DNA of 64,000 nt from Arbacia lixula (taxonomy: Eukaryota; Echinodermata; Echinoidea; Arbacioida; Arbaciidae), in the NCBI GenBank assembly GCA_963669155.1, contig OZ022591.1, positions 3,315,797-3,379,796 on the forward strand, given 5' to 3'. The notes beneath the pieces are model-generated. The model did no database searches. It was given only the letters and a program-made list of their open reading frames with translations, and was not told the origin of the DNA. Shown here in pieces: positions 47,492-59,100 of the stretch (position 1 is the first letter of the stretch; each line of letters begins with the position of its first letter). The position numbers and the translations under genes were made by a program.

Positions 47492-49751
47492 TTAAGCTGT
47501 GAGCACTGGTCTAAATATTTTGGAGCAAAGGGGTTCAATGTACTCCTTTTATGCATAGTAGAAGAAGCACAATGGAGGTTTGAGCTGAAAGATAAAGGTA
47601 ATTAGTGGTAAAAATTAGAGGAAAAGTGCAAAGGCATTCTGCTGTGTTTTTAGTATAGATGGTGGCTTTTATTGACAGTGGTCTTTATAGACAGGTTTTA
47701 TTGCTCTAAAGGGATTAAAGTTGAGTGCTTATTATACTGTAGATACATGATTTTATTTTGAATAGATTGTGGCTTTTAAATATGATGGTCTTTGTAAGCT
47801 GGTACAAATGCTCTGAAAGAATTCCACCTGAGTGGCCTAACAGACGTTTTTTTTTTTTTAATGGTTTTTATTGACAGTTGTCTTTGTAGACATGTTTGAC
47901 TGTATTAGACCGGGACACATTTCTACATGTACTTGTGTAAATATCTCCATTGTTTTATTTTCTATTAGAGGAGTTAAACATTATTGGAAAATGTTAGATA
48001 TTGGATACTGTAAAGTTAAATTGTACTCCCTGTAAAAATTAAAAAGAGAGATATATGTTCCTGCAATTAGGTGCAGAAATGGGAAACTCTTTGTGTGAAG
48101 AGCATTGTGATTGTATTTTTGCCTATTCAATTTTTATATAGATATATGTAATGTTTTTAAGGGATTTTATATGTTTGTCTTTATACCACTTTTGCACAAA
48201 ATTTGATTACACTATGTAGAAGTTACTTAGTCAATAGCACCAGAAACGATCATAACCCATTTAGGGCAAAGCACACAAATATCTGGTTTAGGGCTATAGT
48301 TTTTTATATAACGCATTAAAACTAGTAAAACACAGGAGTGCAAGTTCATGCCCAAAATTATTCACCTTTTGTTATTGAGTAATATGTATTACTTTTGCAA
48401 TGATTTTGAAGCTACAAAAAAAAAAGGGGGGGGGGATGTGAGGATTAAATTTTCACTTTGGCCACACACTGTTATGTTAAAATACCGCTGTCATTTTGAA
48501 TTTTGAAAGCCAAATAATGATTACATTTGCATTAAAAGTCATATGAGGTCACTATTACTGTTCTAGTATGATAATTATAAAATGCCAATCATAAAATCTG
48601 AATGCTGATGCAAATCAAAGAAAAATGACTTAAGATGTCTAAGAAATCTGAATGCTGATACAAATCAAAGAGAAATGACTTAAGATGTTGTTACTGATCA
48701 AGTTATTTTTTGTAACCAGTGCTACAGAGAATCAAAGTTTTTCTTCCAAAATATGTGTATTAGAAGTGTAACAACAGACATCAGTTGAAATTCTCTAAAA
48801 AAAATACTGTAGGGAAATTGTGTATGATCTGTAACCATGATTTCATATTTGTGACTCTCAAATCCAACCGTAGGATGCCTCACGATATTTGAATGAAAGT
48901 AGATGCTATTGTGCGAAAACAAATGTCAGCAGAAAATTGGAATTGACCACATAATACTTAATTAATGTATGTAAAGTTTTACATGTATGCCTTACTCAAA
49001 TGTCATCACTTATTACATTCACAAGCTACTTATTCCAAACTACTTCCACTGAATAATTACTGGGAGAACCTTCAATGCATTGTCATTTGTAGTGAATCTA
49101 TGTGGTGGGTTGCAGTTCAATATATGTGCAAAAATATGGATTTTGAGTCTCATCATGTAATTGTACAGCTGTAGTAATGAATCATATTTATTTTATTAAT
49201 AAATAATGGAGGAAAGAGCTATTCAGATCTGCATTGTTTTTACATGTGTCCTGGGCTGCAGGTTATGGCCATTGGAGAGGTACTTTTTAGAGGCAAACAT
49301 TTAACGAACGGCTAGTTGATCCTACCATTATTAATATCTATCACATTCAACAACTTCTACCCTCCCACCACACGTGCAAACATACACACACCCAAACACA
49401 GATACGTACACACATATACACACACACATACAGACACGCACAGGAATATTCACACACAAGCACATACGCACTATTTTGTGTATACAGGTTGGCCTGTATG
49501 AGTGAACATATATTGATTACTACCATCGTGTGTAATTCGGTAAATTCACAATAAGGTGCGCCATCAATCGGTTGCAGCGGAAAGCCCCAAACCCGCAATG
49601 CCTCTTGGGAAAAGGTCGATATCGAAATAATAAGGCCGTACCGTATACATGTGCTTAGATATTCTACCTGTGCACTGAATGCCACATACTTCCTTGCAAT
49701 ATATGTCAATATCTGCTATGATACCAAGCACTGATCTGTTAACCTGGTTAA

Positions 49752-50027
49752 AGGGCATATACTCTACTGGGAAGACAAAAAAGCCTTCAAATGGTGATTG
49801 TGAGCAATCTTCTTGCCAATGGTCTTAAATTCATGTATTGTCCATTTTAGAACCTTGCTGGAAGTTATTTGCCTTCAAATGATCCACACTTGGAGAGGTT
49901 AGTGATTTAATCACAGATCCTCCAAATGTTCGGGCCGAACATACATGAGTTTAAGACCATTGGCAAGAAGATTGCACACGATCACCATTTGAAGCCTTTT
50001 TTGTCTTCCCAGTACAGTATATGCCCT
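49752..50027. mobile_element. TTAA-flanked foldback MITE, family A copy 3, internally deleted
   Basis: Starts AGGGCATATACTCTACTGGG and ends CCCAGTACAGTATATGCCCT with TTAA at 49748-49751 and 50028-50031. Only 276 bp: about 90 bp of the right arm next to the GTTCGGGCCGAAC core is missing. Confidence 0.92.
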
Positions 50028-50775
50028 TTAAGCTCAGTGGTGCTAAGCTGTGATGTCCATCCCATGGATGGAAATTGGCCTGTCCTCTGCAACCGATTGG
50101 TGGAGCACTGTACTGTGAACCCACTGAATTCTTCATACCAAATAAAGGGGAAAGTTGTCAAATAACGCACTGCACAGGAACATTCAGAATTTTTCAGATC
50201 CTTTTTTGCAATCGTGTCCGCTCATACACCTGTACACTAGACTGGAATTGGACATGATTACAAACAAAAAACAAATGTGACTGCACAGTGCATCATGGGA
50301 ACTTGTCCTCATAAGCAGTATAGAGAAATGGCATAACAACTGATCATCAACGAATAAGCACAAAAACACAGAAATAACATCAATAACATGTTACAGAAAC
50401 ATTATTTATATTCAATAATGTATGTTGACCTTTATTGCGCTCTGACAAATAACACACTTCTCAGGATGATTTAATTGAAGTTAATGTGACAGTTAGTATC
50501 GATTCCTTCATAAAAAATGCAATTATATAGTACTGTATGGGTGTGACAAAAAAACAATTAACACCTTGAAAATATATTTTCAAGTTCAAGTTGTAGCTTC
50601 TTTTTGTTTTTTAAGTAAATCTTTTGTTAGCAAACCATTGATATAATACACATGATTTTCCCATAAATGTAGGAATGTTAACCTTTAAATTACAAAATAA
50701 ATATTTTGTTTAGATACAATTACATTGAAGTAGCATTTATTTTACATATCAAGCACAAATGAATATTACTTTACC

Positions 50776-50810
<35 letters not shown>

Positions 50811-50870
50811 CCATCACCATCATCATCATCATCATCATCACCATCACCATCATCATCATCATCATCATCG
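50776..50870. repeat. (CAT)n microsatellite
   Basis: About 32 CAT triplets with CAC interruptions in a regular pattern. Open frames on both strands are repeat products. Confidence 0.95.
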
Positions 50871-53146
50871 TCATCTTCAATGTTATTATTGCCAGGCTAA
50901 AGTCTACTAGCACAGACTTAATTGAGCCACTTTCGCGATACATGTGTCTGTAGGAGAGTGTGTCCAGCCCAGCTACAGTACTTGACCTATTGTAGTCTCA
51001 TGATTCAGACTCTGCTTTGTGCCCTGTGGGACAGCCATGGGTAACTGCAAGTACAAGAATGTTTTCTATGTCGAGAGGGTTCGACTGTAATGATGACGCT
51101 AATGTGAAGTCCATGGTGTCGGTGTGAATTCATCAGGGATTTTTTTATGTGAATTTTTAAGACCGGGTAACCCTTTTGCAGGTCAAAAAAAGCAAATGAG
51201 GTAAAAACCACAGAAAGAAAGAACTTCCTTTATGATATTAGAACCGGAAAGTGACTTGAAGCAGAATTACATTATCACAGATTTCATGGAGGTTTTTGGA
51301 TGGGTCTTCTGAAACCTACCGGTTCTTGTAACACAGAGACCAAAGACCAGTGTCCACACCAGCAATGCATGCATAGATGCATGCGATGCCCGCTGACACA
51401 TGCATTGCGCACTGACGGGGCATGAATGTAGACTAAGGTTGCTACGTTTCAAGTTCACCAAATGATAATTTTTGGCTTTTTCTGAAAAGCTCCGCAAAGC
51501 TTTGACTGTGAATCTTTTTAGACGATATCGCTCAGGAATTCTGCTGATTCAAACCAAGTTTCATCACTTTTATTTTTTAAAGGGGCTTCCTTGTCTAATA
51601 ATTGCAGTACATGTATAACAGACCTGTGATGATATGTAAAATGCATAATCATGGCTCACTAGAGACGAACAGAACAGAAAAGTTGGATGTACATGTACCA
51701 AAAGGAAATGAATTATGCTAATCCAAGGATTTACAAATATTTTCATTTTCCTAACTCACCAAGACTTCATTCGCAGATAAAGATATATGAACTCTCTGTA
51801 CCTAACATGAGCCAATTTCCTCCTTGCATGACATGTACCATTAGAAACTGAATTTTATTGCCTCTTTCAGGTTTCTTCCACATCAGTGTTCTACATACTT
51901 ACATGTATCTACAATCCTGTTAATCAAATATAACAGACCCAGAGTAGATAACTAGCAAAGAGCCTTCAAGAATGACACATGGTTACCGTACAGTATAAAG
52001 GTGCAGTGCATTCGCTTCAGGACATCAAACTGGAAAAAAAATAAGTCTAATTTCAACTTACAATGAAATTTTAGGCATACACCCAGTAGTAAGGATGGCG
52101 TGCGCCATCCTGTAAATAAATGGGGAAAAAATACATTTGTTTCTATGTCTCCCTTTAATTCTACGTCTCATCATAATGATGTCATGGTCACATGACCATG
52201 GAAATGAGATGTCATGCTGCAGGTACCTGGTTACTGTTTAATATGTAGGGTATACATGACACACAACTAAAAACAGGTGATGCACCTGCCATTCAGTGGC
52301 AGAGGCATTTAACAATTGAGCCTCAAATATTGAAGTTACATAACCAGTACTCTATACACCATATATTCTATCCATGGTCTTAATTTTTTTGTGAATCAGG
52401 ACTTCTCGTCAATTTTCCAAATTGTTAAATTCATGATCGTGAAGTACTAGTACTATTGGCTATTATACTGTATCTGTGCTTGTGCATGTCGTTTACATAG
52501 TTTTGTGTGTTGTTAAATTCGGGAATAGCATCCGACTCGAGAAATTCGCGAGAAAAAAAAACACCGCGAAATATATGGCGTATACAGTACATGTATTTAA
52601 TTTGAAGAAAGCAATATGCTCTTTCTTTCTTTATATATATAATTTTTTTTCTCTCTCTCTCTCTAATAATACTGGCCAAGCCACTCCAATAACCTACTTC
52701 GTAATTGCAATTTGCGTCAATTTCACCGAAAACATAATTTGGGGTGTAAATGGACGAATGAGACATGGCATCATAAGATGTCCATTATTGTGAGGTCCTG
52801 ATGCCCTTCTCCAACCTCCCGCTTCCCGTGTTTCATTATGGCAAACCTGTTGGGTCCGTCCACATATTTGCGTTAGATCGCCCTCACTTGGTGGCTAGTA
52901 GCTACCTATTTGTTTGCTGTTCCAGGACGAGAATATGCACTAGCAGCAAACAGCAAATGTTGAGGCAATTTGTCCGCTCTGATGTGGTAGGATCCTGGGC
53001 GTCCCCATTACAACGGCAAATAGCTCCCGTATCAAGCTTTCTATACCCAGTCGATCAACGCCGCGGTCTGCCAGAACCGAAAGATGCCCTCTCGCTCCGA
53101 GATGATCTTCTCATACAGTATTTCCAGTCTCAGATCTACAAAGTTC

Positions 53147-56100
53147 TCATAGTTCCCTTGCAGCATCATAGCACTCGGCTTTCCACAATGCCTCCGCAAG
53201 TACCTTTCTGGTGCAACGCTGCCCATTCATCTCTAACCACAACATTAGAAGCTTAATGATCTGCTCAGTGCTGTTTTCATACCGATTCTCATATAGGAGA
53301 TTCTCAATACTGAGTTCACTTAACCTCAGACACCTTCCAAGTTGTTTGAGGTTTCCAATTGGAATGAGGTGGGCAATGTCCAGGAATTCATCACGTGAAA
53401 CTCGACCCGTTGATTCTGTATTCAATGGAAACATTAAGAAATAGGAGAGGAGGAAATGGATGGACAGAAGAACAGATAATGGAAAGTAAAGAGGACGAGA
53501 TTAGGAAGGACATGAAAAGGAAGATGAGAAGGAGGAAATTGAGAAGAACCGATCAAACTTTCAACATATTCTGTATCCTGTTTGTGAGGTAATTTAGTTT
53601 GTATGAGATGTTTATTTTTTTTTTTTTACTGCAGTACGATTTTAAGAAGTGATCAAAGTATAGTCGATATTTTACACTTATATCTATGAGATAAGATTTG
53701 TTGTAAATAAATATATTTTTTATATACATATATTCATCAATGCTAAATATGTTATAATGATATATATTCATCATTATCATTACATGTATTAGTGTTTATG
53801 GTAATTTAAGCAGTCACTTGCCAAAGATATTTTTGTTATTGCTGTACTAAAGAATTTAAGGAATCATTTAAGGACTAGCACTTGTGCTAACTTTGGATTC
53901 CCATTAACAACTTCATTATCAACCTTGACTTTTGTACAAAATTGTTCAAACATCACAATCATCACAAGCAACATGCATTATTTCTACATTCATTGTTAGA
54001 GTCTAGCCAGTTTTTGATTCTTACTGATATTTCTTTTGTGAAACACATGTTTTCTTCCTCTCTTTGTTAAATCAGTCATGTAAGTTTTTGTATTTCGATT
54101 GTTGTTTTTAATATATAAAATCATATAAAATTCAATTCAATAATTCTCATTCCTCTTTTGACTGAATGGGTGTTAACCTATTATTCAGGTTCAGAATATG
54201 TGGGAGTCACACTGCTCAGTATATGAGTAGAATAAAGAATGGGTTAAAAGCTCAAGGTTTATTACAGTAAGATGCCTTACGACTTAGCTGGGGTTTCTTG
54301 GGTTCCTGCTTGATTGATGAGTGACTATTGGACGGAGTGTGGCCGCTTGGCACTCGTGTCCCTCCATAAAAGTGATTTGTGACAGTTTTGTCTCCAATAT
54401 GGATGTTTCCCTTGAGTGACTTGACCGTCATCTCCATATCACCTGTTAAAGCAATAAAAAAACAAAAGCAAACACAAAATTCAAAAATTAATCTTTTCTT
54501 TTTTAATCTGCAGCAAAGATGCGAATGCTATTGTGATGAAAGATGGATATATACAAACACTGGTATGCCTATCCAGTGATAGAGCGCCCCCCCCCCCCCC
54601 CCTCGAGACAGCGAGGAGTCACAATGTAAGCAACGTGTTACGGTGAGGCGTATCTGGGTTACGGATATTTCACCAGAATTTTTTGCTGCTTATTATCCTC
54701 TGACCTGACCTACATTGTGTCGCCTCACAATAGTATCCCACAATAAGATACTTTCAGAAATGATAAAGATACTTTCAGAAATGTATAAAATTACGGGAAT
54801 GTTCTAGTGTTTTCATGTCATAAAAAAAGTAAATCCAGAGAACAGCAGACAGCATTGTCAGACTACATGGGTGCTATGAAAAATCCAGTCTGGATCATTC
54901 GCGCGATGCAAAGCATCATTGGCCAGGTACTGGCAGGAATCATACAGTTCATCAACATTACTTGAGAACAATTAGAGCTCCCACATATCATGATACTTTA
55001 CAATTATTAGTGATGGGGATAATTGCTGTAGCTAGGATGACGAGTGTGTGTAAGTTAGCCTGAACATGACTTTGCTGTAAGATTTCATGGTCTTGGAGCC
55101 TTGTACCTTTCTTGATGTAGATATCTTCACCAGAAGTACCACTGAGTGCTTGTTTTTTCTGCTTTTTCTTGTTACCTAGTAACAAAGAGAGGGAGAGAAA
55201 CAAATTAAGGGTGTGTGGTGGGGGGAGGGGGGCACGGAGAGAGCGAGAAGGAAGAAGAGAAATGGTGAAACAGTTATAGAGAGATAGATGGTTAGATAGA
55301 AAAATATAGACAAACTGATACATGAATAGAGATACAGAGTTGAGACAGAGGAAAATCAGAGGTATAGAAATAGAAATTTGGATAGATATATAGTAATATA
55401 TATATAAATATATATCAAAAAAGAAAGAAAGATAGGTAGATTGGTAGATATACATGTTTGGATTTAGAAAAAAACATGTGAATGAAGCAGGTGCATCACA
55501 AAACATACAGAGTTACAGTGAGACACAAAAATCAGAGATATAGAGGTAGATATGTGGATGGATGGAAAGATAAAAATTTACATAGATAGAGATAGAGATA
55601 TATAGATAGAGAGAGATAAATGGATTTATAAAGACACATTTGAATGAAACATACATAACAAAAGAAACAGAGTGACAGTGAAACAGAATCAAATCAGAGA
55701 TATAGAGATAGATGGTTGTGGCGGAGGCATACGAATAGGTGGAGAGATGGGTATATAATGAGAGAGAAAGCCACACAAAGAGATAGAGAGAGGTGTACAG
55801 AAAGAAACAAGGATTGCACACACTTTTGAGTGAAGCGCCATATCAAGGGAGTTTTTTGTTTTAATTACCAGCACCAGTTTTCTTTGTCGACTTCCTCTTG
55901 AAATGTATTTTGGCCTTTTTGAGCACATCGTTCCAGGGTTTCAGTGTGAGTTGTACAGGCTCCGCGACAGAACTACAAAGCTGTCTCATCTCAGCATCCA
56001 CAAACTTATCCATCAAGAGTTCGGGCAACTGCGGAGTGAGCTCCTGCAGCTCTGACAGGTGTTTCTCCTGGTTCACCCGTACAAGCAGCGTGAACTCACT

Positions 56101-59100
56101 ACCGCTCTCACTTTCTGGCAGGAAGATCTTGCACAGATTCAAGTGTTTCATCTCAAAAATACGTCGAAGAGGTATGCTTCCCGCCCACCATTCATGTCTT
56201 GTACACCGTTGAAGGAGCTGAGATATTTGGGAAAATTGGGGGCTCAAAGAGACATCTAGTGGCAGTGAAAGCGTGATGGTGAGACGGATATCTGGAAAGT
56301 CAAGGAAAGAGAGGATCATTTAATTCCATAAGGCCTGCTTTATCAGTAATGAGTATTACACATGAAGTTATAGCTGAGCCCTGACGTCCCATAACTACCA
56401 CAAAGTTCTACAATATAAGGGCTAGCCCAATCTAGACATTGAGAAAAAGAAAGTTGGGTTGTAGTTCTGCCCTGAGGTCCTATATCTACCATAAAGTTCC
56501 AGAATCTAAGGGCTAGCCCAATCTAGACATCTAGAGAAAAAGAAAGTTGGGTTGGAGTTCTGCCCAGAGGTCTTATAACCTACCACAAAGTTCTACAATC
56601 TAACGGTTACCCCAATCTAGACATTGAGAAAAAAAAGCTGGGTTAGAGTCCTGTTTTTAGGTGGGGAGGTCTTACCGTAGGAATCTCCACTGGGCGAAGA
56701 CTGGTCAAACACTACGGTGGTTTCCCTTTCCCGCTGTGCTGAGAGAGGGCGCTGTGCTGGAAGATGGCTTGGTAGCTGTTGTCCTGCAATCGAGAATGAA
56801 TTCTTATTCTGAGGATGACCATATGCAGATCAATTATAATGTGAAACACATAATACAACAAGGAGCCAAAGAAACACTAGCCAATGCCCATTGTATACTG
56901 AGTTCGCTACTTGCGTGATGGCTTTTCTCCATTCAGATACTGAGCAGCATGACTCCCGCACAATCTGCTGTGCAGACAATAACCAACAGGCTATGAATAA
57001 ACTCTACTCTCCCTTTTGGGCACAATCAAGCCACCCCTTTGGTCACTGCAGTTCTATGACATCCTAACTGGATCAGGGTTTACACAAAAGCACAAAAAAT
57101 CTAACAAGCAATGGGTCAAATAAAGAACAAAATACCAAAGAGAGGTTCTCCTTAGTTGAATGCGCACAAAATAATAGTTCATACACCTAAATATAGTACA
57201 TTAAAAAAAAAAGAAATCGGACTGCACAAAGTCAAGTTGTATTCCTATTCGCTTTTTCTCCCTTATGACTTACCACCCCTTCCTTCCCCTCCCCCCTCCC
57301 TTCCTGCCCCTCCCCCCCTCCCTCCCTCCCATCCCTCCACCCTCCTATCCCTCCATCCCTCACTCTCACCATGTAAAACTTGTTTCTACAGTGCACAAGT
57401 CCCATCACAACTAGTTATCTGTGAATTGAGTAGCTTTTGACCTTGCAGTGGTGTAGGGTAATTAGCCCAGCAAGATAGACATACAGACATGTTTTTTTTT
57501 CTTTTTCTTTTTTTGAGCCCATCTGGTTCCAAGATTTTTGTCTGACTTGTTTTTCATTCAATCACTGGTTGGGGCACGCTATCCTTACTACTGGGTGTAT
57601 GCCTAAAATTACTTTGTAAATTGAAATTAACACAGAAAGCCCTTTCACTAAAATCTAGATTTTTCATTGTTCTGAAGTCCTTAAAGCAGCTAGACTACCA
57701 GGAAACCAGGATCCTATCTTCTATAGAATTATGATTGATCACAAGATGCCTTGCAATTTCAATCAGTCACAACTCTGTATTTAGATATAGGGCTCAGACT
57801 CGCGATCACTTCAAATAGATTGTAACTCTTTACCAGATGGGGCCCAGCTTTTTGAAATAAAGATCACAGTGTTTACATACTTTTTGATTGGTCAACCCCC
57901 ACTGCATACTCTGCCCCGGCCTGGTTCTCGTCCACAGGGATGGGCTGCCCACATTCCATCCCAGTGAAGTGGATGGGCCCCACACCTCCGTCGTCATGAG
58001 GACGGGCCCCTGCGCTGCTTGTTGAGGGCCTGGCCCCGTTCTCTGAAGACTTCAGGGAGCAGAACGTGCGTCCAGATGGATGAGGCCCACCCCCGTTAGT
58101 AGGTGTCGGTGTTAGAACTGCGAGCGAGACAGAGGTTTCCACAGGTGGAGTCACTCTTCCTCCGTTCAGCTCCCCAGATGGGGGGGCGGCATCACCCCCT
58201 CCTGTGAGAGGAAGAGGGTCGGCATCACCCCCTTTTGTGTGAGGAGGAGGGGTGTTCACTTCATCCCATTCGCTGAGACCATGCAGAGGCTGTGGTCGGC
58301 CACTATCGTTGATGGTCAAGTTCTCCACTTTTTGACCCAGCTGCCTCACATCTTGCTCGGCCACGCCAGACCCTCTCGGAGCATTCTGGGCAGAGAATGT
58401 TGATCAGATTTTGAGAAACACTTGATAAATAAACTAACTGATGATATCATCCTTGCTTTTGCTCTTACTACCCATAGAAACAAGATAGGTTGCAATCTTC
58501 CTCCTATCGAGAGTAACAGCAAAAACAAAGGTGATATAATTTACTGTCTCTTCCCGAAACATTCAAACTTTTTAATAAACTATTTCAAAATAAACTGACT
58601 TTAATCAAGTGGGAATCACTAGCTCTGAAGCATCACACTTACTTTGTTGTCAGAGTTTTCATTATAATGTGTGATCCCTGAAGTTTGCCAAGACATCTAG
58701 AATGGCCAAAAACACGCTTTTTGTATACATTTTGCAGCACTGATGATTTGAAAGAAACAAACATTGACACCGTGTGTACAAATTGTATTGATCTCTACTA
58801 TAGAACCATTTATGTTGAAAGGCAAAGAAGGGAAATCTGTCAAATGGCAAAGAAGAAGGACGTCTTGCAGATTGTGGACAATTTTGGAGACCTTGTAAAT
58901 TACATTCTGGCAGATGCTATCCTTGCTACTACTTCTTAAAATTAAAATTAGCCCAGAAAGCCCTTTCGTTAAATTCTTGCTGAAACCATTGTGTTTCTCC
59001 GGTCCACCTCCTTTATTTAATTGGGCATAAGGGTCCCAAAGAATCTCCATCGATTATCTCTACTGCTTCAGGTAAGGCTTTACGTTTACGGGTGTCAACC

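Larger units (their letters stand above)
45369..53146. other. Convergent intergenic region
   Basis: Lies between the stop of the SLC12A9-like gene (+) and the stop of the death-domain kinase gene (-), so it contains both 3' UTRs. I found no coding exon. It holds a duplicated dispersed repeat (46485-46882), two TTAA elements (47022-47491, 49752-50027), a CA-rich tract near 49383-49470 and a CAT microsatellite. Confidence 0.7.

Noticed and set aside
52801-53256. 151-codon plus-strand frame and a 61-codon minus frame with NYENFVDLRLEILYEK
   Set aside because: The plus frame is opposite the death-domain exon. The minus frame overlaps the death domain out of frame; the in-frame stop at 53147 ends the domain at its expected C-terminus.
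57881-57930. RHIM in the linker exon (AVGV before VDQSK)
   Set aside because: It lacks the Q/H-hydrophobic-G pattern and Asn-rich follow-up; NIHIGDKTV near the death domain is the better candidate.
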